Positions 54,976-64,000 of a DNA stretch of 64,000 bases are shown here, in pieces (within the stretch, counting starts at the first letter, position 1; each line of letters opens with the position of its first letter). The DNA is from Hyparrhenia diplandra. Lineage: Eukaryota > Streptophyta > Magnoliopsida > Poales > Poaceae. The notes under the pieces were generated by a model. It did no database searches. It worked only from the letters and a program-made list of their open reading frames with translations, and had not been told where the DNA came from. The DNA lies in contig JADLZK010001363.1 of the NCBI GenBank assembly GCA_015847255.1, forward strand, positions 28,363 through 92,362, given 5' to 3'. The position numbers and the translations under genes were made by a program.

Positions 54976-55464
54976 ATCCTCCGATGGATATATCTGGCAA
55001 GCACAATAAGCTGCTGCTCGATCTCACTCTACTCTGTCATGTACACTTGACTACTCTGTCTTGTTGCAGCTAGTACGAGGAAGAACATGCACGACACATA
55101 GAAATGTAATGGAGGCGAGGAACAAGCTCGAAGATGGCTTGAATCCTGATGAAGCAAGCCACTAAGAGCCTAGGACTGGACAGCAGAGCAGCAAAGAGTG
55201 ATGAGCGAGACAGATGACTGAGCAGAGGCCGGATTGATCATCGATGGATGCTATAGACAGACAGGCAGCTGAGCCGAGCCGGACACACACGCGCGCACAC
55301 GCACAGAGGGAGAGACACGTACAGGCAGGCAGGCTCTCCTCCTGCCGCTGTCCCCTTTTCCTTTTTCCCCTGCCTAGTGCCTGCTTCCTTCTTTACGCTT
55401 TCTCTTTTGCTTTACTGCTACTCCCGACGATCCATCCTTCATCTCCATCTTCATTCAAATTCAC
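54976..55464 (-). promoter_or_regulatory. Upstream region of the OCTOPUS-like gene
   Basis: Probable 5' UTR and promoter of the minus-strand gene. A GA-rich and (CA)n stretch (CACACACGCGCGCACACGCA) lies at about 55,283-55,303. No TATA element stands out and no gene is present. Confidence 0.4.
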
Positions 55465-57500
55465 AATGCTAGTTATCATAGCATCCCTACCCTACTATTA
55501 TATACAATCTCAAATATATAGGAGTACATGCTAGCTGAACAACTAACATTTGTCTTGTCTAAACGACCGGTTTCGGTTCCTTCTGATCTTGTCCTCTCTC
55601 CCCTTTTTCCTCTCCCTAGCTTCTCTATATTTTTTTTTTTTTTTTTTTTCAAAACCAGGCACTTGCCCGTTCTGCATTAAGAGAAGCTAGAAAGTTATTA
55701 CAGCCTTGTGAGAACCCTAGCGAGATGCACGGGCGCACACAAGACGGACACACTAACACAAGACACCGGCTTAAACGGTGGTGCGTCGATAGGTGTTTCT
55801 AAAGGAATAAACTAACTGTGCGACCGAAGGTAATAGCCTAAATCACGGAGTCAGCGGTCAGTGCCTGTGAGGCCGGCCACGACGGGGGCGGCGCATCAGG
55901 AAGAGCACACTCCACGGCCTTGCGCTTGTGATCCGGGGACGTGTCCCCTGAAGTGGCCGAGGCGTCCGCTCCGTCACCCGCGTCATCGGGGGGTGGACGA
56001 GGAAGCGTTATGCGATGAAGACGACCGCCCCACTTGTCGAGGAGCACCCGCCGGGCCTCCTTTCCGCCGCAGGTCCTCGAAGATCGACTTGGCCTTGGGC
56101 GGGGAGTTACGCCTTTGGGATCCACTCATCGCGGTGGCGTTTTCCCGGGAGGTGACATGGCATTCTAGAGTCTTTGGGCGAAAAGTGGCGGCGGCGAGAT
56201 GAGCTTCCTCGATGGGGGCGTCGCGCTCCAAAGGCGGTGCGAACTAAAGGAGCGGCGTGGCGAAGGCCGTGATTGAGGCCTTCGGTGGGTGGCATCTCCG
56301 GATCCAATCTTTCTTTGGGTGCCATTTGTATTGGCGTGGGTGTGGTTTTCGGGCCCGGTTTCCCTCGGCGGGGTCAATCTTCTTCTTATTAATCCGCAGC
56401 TTGTTCTGGATCTTTCAAAAAAAAAAAATGCTAGTTATCATAGCATCCCTACCCCTATTATATACAATCTCAAATATATAGGAGTACATGCTAGCTGAAC
56501 AACTAACATTTGTCTTGTCTCGTTTCGGTTGCCGATCTTGTCCTCTCTCCCCTTTTTCCTCTCCCTAGCTTCTCTATATTTTTTTTTTTTTTTCAAAACC
56601 GGGCACTTACCCGTTCTGCATTAAGAGAAGCTAGAAAGTTATTACAGCCTTGTGAGAACCCTAGCGAGATGCACGGGGCACACAAGACACGCGCTTAAGC
56701 GCCGATAGGTGTTTCTAAAGGAATAAACGTCGCGGCCCGCCAGCCTAAATCACGGCGGGGGCGGGAGGGCCTCACGGTCACGGGCGAGGAGGGCGTGCAG
56801 CCAGCGGGCGCTCGACCGACATCTGGACGAGCAAAGGCGGGCGGTGCGGTGGCGCTGGCGCTTGAGCGGCTGCGGCGGAGCCTGGGATCCACTCATCGGA
56901 GACGCACAAGTGGCGGCGTGGTCAAAGCGGCGGAGGAGCATCCCCCGGTGAGGCGGCGGCGGCGGGAGGTGGGGGCCGGCAGCGGCGGGCTCCGGCCTCC
57001 CACGGCGGCGTGAGGTTCCCGGCGAGTGGCCCAATCCCGCCGGGGGACGATGGCCCGGCCGGGCGCGGCGGCGCCTGGCCACCGTGGGGCGCGGACGCGA
57101 ATCTCGCGCGGATCCGGGCGGCGGCGGGGGGGGGATCGGAGGCGGCTCCGCATCCCCGGCCGGCCCCGTCAATGAAGGGGGGGCGAAGAGGGGGCCCCGG
57201 GCGCCCCCGAGCCCAGAGAGGGTGCGGCCTCGATGGGGGGGGGGGCGGCGGCGCTCGGCGACGGATCCGGGGCGGCGGCGAAGAGGGGAAACGCCTCGGC
57301 CGCGCCCCCGACGACGATGGAGATGTGGGCAGGCCCTAGCAAGAGCCGGTGGAGCTTGGCGTGCCCTAGCGACGGGCTGGGGGGGAAGGAGACCGGGCGG
57401 GGACGAGGCAGGAGTGGTGGGGAAGGAGGTGGTGGGGGGGAAGGAGGGGGGGGGGTGGCGGGGCGACGATGAGGGTGGAGCCGTTGGGCGAGGGTTGGGG
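55465..57500. repeat. Duplicated about 962-bp unit carrying retroelement 3' ends
   Basis: The block starting AATGCTAGTTATCATAGC recurs at 55465 and 56427. It is followed in both cases by AACATTTGTCTTGTCT, CCCCTTTTTCCTCTCCC, then a T-run (55630-55649 and 56579-56593). Next comes an antisense retroelement 3' end with GTTCTGCATTAAGAGAAGC and TTATTACAGCCTTGTGAG. The two bodies then diverge: the first is 55,650-56,410 and ends in an A-run at 56,417-56,428; the second is extremely GC-rich (56,740-57,480). GC-rich open frames inside are not supported as genes. The copies are clearly related over about 150 bp of flank plus about 120 bp of element. Confidence 0.7.
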
Positions 57501-57922
57501 GAGAGCCGTTATATGGAACGTCGAAGAAGATATCCTCCTCTCTATATCTAATATATTTCTCTACATTTGGAATATCTCCTTCATGTGTGGACTGTGGAGT
57601 ACTCCTTTTGATCACAAATATATGCAATCTTCTCTCAATTGCACTGACTTAGAGAGCTCAGAAGGATCATAGGAGTATTGGACCTTCAATTCGAAATGAG
57701 CCCGAAAGCGGCGGACAACCCATCCACACGACGTTGTTGGCACCCACCACCCCCCCCCCCCACACACACACACACTAACCCTTCCCCGCCGCCAGCTTCC
57801 CGGGTGCTATATCGACAACCCCCACCGCCATTGATGACCCCCTGGCGAAAGATGTGGAGGCAACTGGAGGATATGTGAATCCTCCAGCGCCAGAGCGAGA
57901 TCCTGATGGCCACACCCTCTAG
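57501..57922. other. Spacer with a (CA)n/(C)n microsatellite
   Basis: It contains CCCCCCCCCCC followed by CACACACACACAC at about 57,752-57,776. No gene or recognisable element. Confidence 0.4.
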
Positions 57923-58216
57923 CACTAGTACACGATGTGGATGTAATCCCGATTGGGAAATCCCCCTCTAGTCCCAGTTTTCCAACCGGGATTGCTTATC
58001 CGGGACTAAAGGTCCCGTCCTTTAGTCCTGGTGTGGGCAACCGGGATTAAATAGGGACTTCTAGTCCTGGTTCATAATGTGAACCGGTACTAAATGAGGC
58101 GCTAGGCCAGGCCTCCATATGTACTTTTTTTTGTTTAAATTTTGTTTTCCCATATTTGTTTTTTTTTCAATTGTTGTTTCTTTGCAATTACAGAGAGCTT
58201 CCCGCCAATTCACGAG
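57923..58216 (+). mobile_element. Left end of a CACTA element, truncated
   Basis: It starts CACTAGTACACGATG, a plant CACTA terminus, followed by subterminal repeats of the type CCGGGACTAAAGGTCCC in both orientations (57,960-58,100). These are characteristic of grass CACTA elements. The sequence breaks off at the T-run at 58,220, where a retroelement is inserted. No matching right end was found downstream. Confidence 0.65.
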
Positions 58217-61200
58217 GTATTTTTTTTTGAAAGCACACCCATTGGCACGTACTTCATTAAGGGAAAATAGAGTTTTACATGTCGCACACTTTAGCCAAAA
58301 CAATTGGCCAAAGCGCACGAAAACACACATACAAGAATCACCGGCTTCAACGGTGGTGTGTTACGGTTGTACTAAAAGTAAGACTAATGTGTGACGGGAG
58401 TGGGTGACTGACTGAGGCGTCCGCGGCTACAGCTCCAGATCAGAGTCTCCCTCCGGGGCGGCCAACACCCCAGACCGCATCAAGGGGAAGACCTCGCGCA
58501 TATGCCTTTGCTTGTTGGATGATGCGGCGTTGCGAAAGTGGTCCCGTAGCTTACTCGCTAGCTCAGGGACAGGCGCCGCCTCGACCTAGCGTCCCTCTAG
58601 CTTGCTGAGCATCTCTGTCAATGTCACCTGCTCCGGAAGAGGATCACTCTTCTTCTTCTGCTTCTCACGGAGACAGGCACATCATGCTTTCCATTCTTCA
58701 ACGGGGATCTTGGACGATCGGAGGGTGGGCTGGCCACAGAGGACGGGCTCGTCGAGCGGGAGGGTGAGCGACGCCATGAAGTCCAGGACGGAGGCAGTAG
58801 TGGGCACGACTGCGTGCTCCCGGATCAATCCCCCGGTGGTGATTGGGTCCGGTGGCAGGTGGGAACCAGAGGCGGCTGGAAGCACCGGAGTGTCCCCAGC
58901 ATCGGGAACTCCCGGCTCTTCCCCCGCGAAGCGTACGCCGAGCATGGGGAGGATCTTGCGCACGTTCTCCCGCCTAGAGGACGGCTCAGCATCCCGGAAG
59001 GATGCATGGAACCTCGCGGCGGGTGACTGGTCCGGGGTAGGCGCCGCGTGCACAGGTCGCTTGGCCCACTTGCTGGACTGGACACGCCGCGCCTGCTTCT
59101 CCGGGCAGTGATCGTAGAAAGCAGATTTGGCGGCCAGCCGGTCGCTACGACGTGGAACCCAGTCGTCATCGACCACCCTTTTCCTCCGCTTGCGAGGTGG
59201 AACCTTGGCGTGTTCCGCCAAAGGCGTAGTCAACGGGTCGACGAAGGCCGAACCGGTTCTTTGAAGGAGCGGGGCGGAGGCCGGTGGAACATCCACAGGG
59301 GTAGTCGTAGAAGCGGATGCCAGCACGTCCTAGGCCACAGACCCACCCGGCACCACCGGCATGGGCTGGCTGTAGGAAGCCCCCGCCCCGGGCGTCGAGA
59401 GGCACAACGCGGCAGCGCGGAGCGTCGAAGGCGAACCCACCCGCACCACAGGATCCTCCGAGGCCACCGCCTCTGCGAAGTAGAGCGCGACCGTGCGTAG
59501 AGGTGAAGGTGGCTCCAACTGAAGTGGCAGGGGTGGCACCAAGGTGGACGGTGGTGCGTCGAGGGAGGCCACAAGCTCATCAACCATCGGGTCCACCCGA
59601 GCTGGGGGCACCGTGAGCACCCGCGGCACCAGCACGAGTGGGTCCGTATCGGTGGTGGCAATGTTGGCGAGCCGAGCCAGCCCACGGCAAGCTCGCGGTA
59701 GACGACGGGCTCGCAGCCCGAGCCAAAGAATATCCGGTGGAGGCCACGTGAAGCCACCGCCGGATGGCGCCCACGCTGGCCAACAAGGAGGGCAGGTGTC
59801 AGAGGCGCGGGCGGCGACCTCGCAAGTAGCGACCGAAGGCCCGCCCGCGGTGGCCCGCGCCGACGAACAGCGCCCGCTTCCGCAGCAAGCGGTCGCGGGC
59901 CCGGTGGCCCGCACCTCCGCAAAGGAGGAAGTGAGACGGTAGGCGACAAGCGGCCGCGACATGATCCCCCACGAGGCGATTAAAGCAGAGGCCTATGAGG
60001 TAGGCCGGAACTAGGGCGTCGGCGATGGCGCGAGACAGAGTAGAGCAGGGGCGCGGCGAGCTCGAAGTGGTGGAGTACGCGTTGCCGCTCGCGCCGTCCG
60101 GCAAGGATGCCCGACAAAGACGGCCCTAGCCTTTGGTGGGTGGAGACACGGTGAGGCCGAGACGAAGGTGGGCGAGGGGACGCGTTCCGCACCGTAGGCA
60201 TGGCCGGACCATCGCGAACCCCTCCAAGGTCCCCCCGAGGTGCGCCGCCGAGGACGGCGCCGCGCCCCGCGGTGCCTACGCATGCGGTGGGAGGTACGAT
60301 GGCAGCATCGGCCGCCAAGACGAAGGGGGCCCATGCGACTCAACGCCCGCGGGCGGAGTCATCAGACACGGCACCGCCCGTGCCACGCCCGATTGCCGAG
60401 GTCGTCGAGTTGGAGAGGCCATGGTGCCGCCCCAAGGTGTTGTGGGTCCACCGCAACCGCATCTACGTCGTCATCACCGCCCCGGCCGGAGACGGCGCCC
60501 TCAGCCCACCGCAACGCCTTTGACCTGCCCGCGGAGGACGGGAAGAAGGGAGCGCTTGGGGAGGAAGAGGCGTCATCCATGATCTCGCCATCCTCGACAT
60601 CCATGACGACGTCGTTGTAGAGGGCGCCCCAAAGGAGGAGAGACCGACGGTTAAGTGCACGGAGCGGATGGCGCGACCGGTGATGTCAGGCCCGCGCCCG
60701 ACGAGGAAGCCGGCCGCGCGAGGTGGGTTGCCCGGCGACGAAAAGGAGGCGCCAGCGCCGGTGCTGAACTGGCGGTCGGGTCCACGGCCTCCGGTGAACC
60801 CGCGGCGGCGCCGGGGCCGAGGTCGCGGCGCAGCCACCGCCTTGGCAACCAACGCATGGCCCCCGATGTACCCAACGTGGCGGTCCCCGCCGAGGCCGCA
60901 GCCACGGGCCGCTGGCGCGTGCGCATGGCGACCGAACGCCGGAAGGGGAGGGGAGCGACCTGGGGGCCCAGGTGCGGGCTGGCTCGCCGCCCGCAGCACG
61001 GCTGGGACCATGGCGGGGAGGAGCGCGCCAAGTGGCCTCCCTCCACCGGTGGACTCGACGCAGAGGTCGCAAAGAACCCCCCGGCGGGTGGAAGAGCCGG
61101 ACGCGAGCGGGGCTCACCCACGCGCCGGGCCCAAGGGCGGGGTGGAGGAGGTCGCCGCCGGCCCCGACGGAGCCGCCGCCGGATCCGGGGCAGCACGGCC

Positions 61201-61480
61201 GGATCCGGGCCTAGCGACAAAGAGCGGAGTACCACCGGCGGCGGCGGCCAGCACCGGAGCCATCCACACGCGTTGGCGTGGGCGCCGCGCGGCCGGGTGG
61301 CGGGGGGCGGGGAGACACGGCAAGGGAGGAGGGGAGGAAGGGGGAGGTGGAGGCGGGGTCCAAGGCGGCACCGTGGCGGGGGGGGCTTGCGGCGCCGGCG
61401 ACGCTGTGGGGTCCGCCACAACGGTCGGGAAGGAGCGGGGTTCAGGTGCTCAGCTGGGTACTTTCTGATGCTGCCCGTCA
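58217..61480 (-). pseudogene. LINE-like ORF1 region with degenerate CCHC zinc knuckle, antisense
   Basis: On the minus strand the region ends in an A tail (T-run at about 58,221-58,229). It encodes, in shifting frames, a zinc-knuckle-like block (DHVAAACRLPS then CGGAGHRARD, about 59,960-60,030; one knuckle Cys and the final Cys are lost). A Pro/Ala-rich linker follows, then a basic C-terminus with RRSDRLAAK (about 59,140). This order is that of plant L1-type ORF1 proteins. No reverse transcriptase (ORF2) follows, so it is a non-autonomous or deleted copy. The 5' limit is unclear; 60,100-61,480 is very GC-rich with overlapping frames on both strands and no sure domain. Much of the annotation rests on motif pattern alone. 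Confidence 0.5.
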
Positions 61481-62640
61481 TTGCACACAAGACGTGTCCA
61501 AATAGTTCATGCAGCATAGTGCATTAAATAGCTCTCCAAAGCAAGGCAGAGATTGTTGGGTCTAAAACGGTTCACAATGCATTTAGATATAACCTTATAA
61601 ATGCAAAGGCTGTTGGGTCTAAAATATATACGTACTTTAACATATCTCTCTTGCTTGGAACGAATTAATTGGGTCATATAACTTGGGCCAAAAACATATA
61701 TTGAGCTGATTGTGACGATGCATGCACGTATGTCGATCATCGATGAGGCAGAGGCATGGCATATACCAAGCAGCATTAGCTGGCTGTATGGACCCGGCCG
61801 GTGGCTATAGCAAGAGGGGGTGGCCAAGCCAACCATGCATGCATGCTCGATACATAATGATGGTGATGATAATACTCCGAGAACAGGATACATCATGAAG
61901 GAAGATGATAATTATTATTCCAAGCAAGGCAGAGACAGGCATGCTTGCTTTATTTGACTAGTACTGCTAGCAGCATATATCGTAGGGTTTAGCCAGCAAT
62001 ATGCCCAATGTGCGTGTAATATTAATGTTGCTGTCGACCCACACCTTACTGCTTGTTGAGCATCATCACCATCATCATTCTGGTGCTAGTACTACTACCA
62101 TATATGCTAGCTCAGATGCATGTCACAACTGCATGCATGCTGTCACACGTACGCCTGCATTGATTATGGTTCCATGGGAGCTCCATCAGTGCTGCAGTGA
62201 CACTAGTTGGTAGTGCAGACTCTCCGGAAAAAAAAAGATTAACTGAAACTGTATATCACAGTCCGATTGACCTCGCCGAAAAGGCTCATCTTTGCTTCAC
62301 ATCAAAGAACACAAGCAAGAACAAGATAAAAGGCTCTTCCTTGCTTCACATCAAACTTCACAAATTGCTAAACGTCGAAACTATTTGATAACAGATTAAC
62401 TGAAACAAATGACTATTGAGCATACAATCTAAGGGGAGGAAAATAACCACTATTCGAGTCTATGAGAAATCCCAACACGTACAGGGCCCAACGGCCCAAA
62501 AAGATGGCGATGCAATATTTTGGCAGATTTTGGATGCCCACGTGTTTCAATGATTCCCATTTATTCCAAACTAATTTAGATATTGGGCTAGTTCATTGGT
62601 TAACTTATCAAATTATCTTCCATCCATATGTAGACCACCA
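61481..62640. other. AT-rich intergenic region
   Basis: No supported gene. It contains an imperfect duplication of GCTCATCTTTGCTTCACATCAAA (near 62,284 and 62,330) and several CATGCATGC palindromes near 61,832 and 62,130. Nothing else recognisable. Confidence 0.45.
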
Positions 62641-64000
62641 AAAATGGAGTCCATAGGTAAGTTGGGTGTCCGTTTTTAGTGCAAGCAGCTCTTGGAGTCC
62701 AAGATGGACTCAAACTTGATATATATTGGTCCTCCAACTTGGCTTGGATACCCATGCAGACGTTCTAAGGTGGTGGCCAAAGAGGAGGATGCCCTTGCAT
62801 CTTTAAGGTCTTCTCCACATGGTTGGGGCATGCTCCAACTTAGGCCAGGATCCCAAGGGTGAATGTCAAGCGCATGATGGCATCATAGTACTTGGTAGAA
62901 ATAACCGTAGCAAGTCTTATGATTTGAAGGCCTTTGCGACATATATTGAGGTGAGATAAATCCATTTGAAAGATTATCAAGCAAGTTTTCAATCAAGTGC
63001 TCATGGACATTAATCTCACGCTCTAGATAGTGGAGTTATGGCATTCACAATGAAGTACTATTGACTTGCCAGTGAATTGAATGTTCATCTTCAATGTCCA
63101 TCCGTGCAACAAGCGATAACCATCCATGTGTAAGATCGAGTCTAAGCACCACGCTTATACTTCCTCTTACTACTCTAGATGGTAGCTACACAGTCAACTA
63201 GCAAAGACCCTATGACAGCGATGATCGCATCCAAACGAGGATTCAACTAAGAACAGGACTAAACCACAAACTAAGTGTAGAAGCACCTATTTGTGAGACT
63301 TATATCACTACAACTATAGTCTAGACAACTAGAGCAAAGTTGCACTAAGTAAATTTTGAATAAGTAAATACTAGAATAAAGTAAAAGAAAGGACTATATA
63401 TTATAAAGTAGAGATTCAAATACAAGAGAAAAGATAACTAGAGCTATACTAGACTCCCCGAGGACCACTCCTGTAATCCCGAGCGCGCCTCGACTCAACT
63501 CTAACTCCCACACTAGACTATCCTACTACACTCTCTTGGAGCTTTGCCTTTACAACTTCTCCACACTCCACTCCACACTCTAAATGAGAGGGGGGGGAAG
63601 GGGTATTTATAGCCCAAGGTGGAGTAGGGCTACCTGGGCCATGTCATCGATCCGCGTGATCCTGTGAACCCTTGGATAAAACCGCCTTTAGGATCAACTA
63701 CCGGATGAAATAATCACGTGACGTGGTAGGCGTGGGGCGACGCTTCTGCGGGTCAAATGGCCATGGTCGGCCAACCATGGTCCATGACTCCGTGGGACAC
63801 CCTCGTGCCGGACATGCTGGCCCCACCGCCGGCCGCGGTCTTGAGTCCGGTAACTTGTCGTGACACTGCTTTTGTACCCACACGATCCAAGGGACGCCTT
63901 GACCGACCAACGTGTGCCTTCTCGTTTCCCATGGATTGGGTGACGTGGCAAGTCACGTGGGAGGGTTTAGCCAATGGCCCATGGTCGGGCCGATGCAGGT
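62641..64000 (-). mobile_element. Gypsy-type LTR remnant, cut by the window end
   Basis: A minus-strand TATA box (GGCTATAAATACCCC, about 63,601-63,615) is followed on that strand by a pyrimidine-rich leader. Upstream of it (63,640-64,000) is GC-richer sequence with repeated CCATGGTC words. This layout is that of a grass LTR. No open reading frame of a known family is present and the far end lies outside the window. Confidence 0.4.

Noticed and set aside
60655..61527. Pairs of about 290-codon frames on opposite strands
   Set aside because: Same interval open on both strands and in several frames, very GC-rich, no domain; treated as retroelement-associated sequence.
1..64000. CRISPR arrays, operons, tRNA or rRNA genes
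   Set aside because: No regular spacer-repeat array, no prokaryotic gene organisation and no tRNA or rRNA sequence recognised by eye; a tRNAscan or Rfam search would settle the RNA genes.

Overview
The window is nuclear DNA from a grass (Poaceae). The evidence is intron-containing plant genes with GC-rich first exons (14,941; 45,935; 50,481), Stowaway MITEs with CTCCCT...GGGAG ends and TA target duplications, and a dense mix of copia, gypsy, CACTA, hAT, Mutator-like and LINE debris. Nothing in it is prokaryotic or organellar. I cannot name the species from sequence alone.

Layout. 1-14,000 is almost entirely transposon-derived: nested LTR pieces, a Stowaway MITE, a CACTA-like element, a 4.5-kb gypsy-type LTR, a 1.5-kb solo LTR with a TTTTC duplication, a broken hAT transposase and a second Stowaway MITE. 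14,941-37,887 (+) is one intact 18-exon gene for a 544-residue TPR protein. Its introns carry three solo or near-complete LTRs, a truncated LINE, a long-TIR Mutator-like element, an hAT-like foldback and two related copia elements. 38,591-39,351 is another broken hAT transposase. 40,478-41,419 (+) is an intact two-exon tropinone-reductase-like SDR gene. 41,808-44,091 is a decayed transposon-associated gene with a C48 (Ulp1-like) peptidase domain.

45,935-54,975 is a compact gene island: mitochondrial uncoupling protein (+), ACOT13-like hotdog thioesterase (-), PTAR1-type prenyltransferase-alpha-repeat protein (+) and OCTOPUS-like DUF740 protein (-). The thioesterase and PTAR1 genes are divergent over about 290 bp. 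The UCP/thioesterase and PTAR1/OCTOPUS-like pairs are convergent. 55,460-64,000 returns to repeats: a duplicated unit with retroelement 3' ends, a CACTA end, a LINE-like ORF1 region and a gypsy LTR remnant.

The most notable result is that all four genes in the 46-55 kb island carry a reading-frame lesion (three frame breaks and one CGA-to-TGA-type stop) in otherwise well-conserved reading frames, while the TPR and SDR genes to their left are clean over 1,635 and 864 coding bases. This points either to uncorrected sequence errors or to a locally decaying duplicate segment. I see no convincing new biological system. The island of lesions, the GC-AG introns, the 12-nt microexon and the transposon-laden but intact TPR gene deserve a second look.
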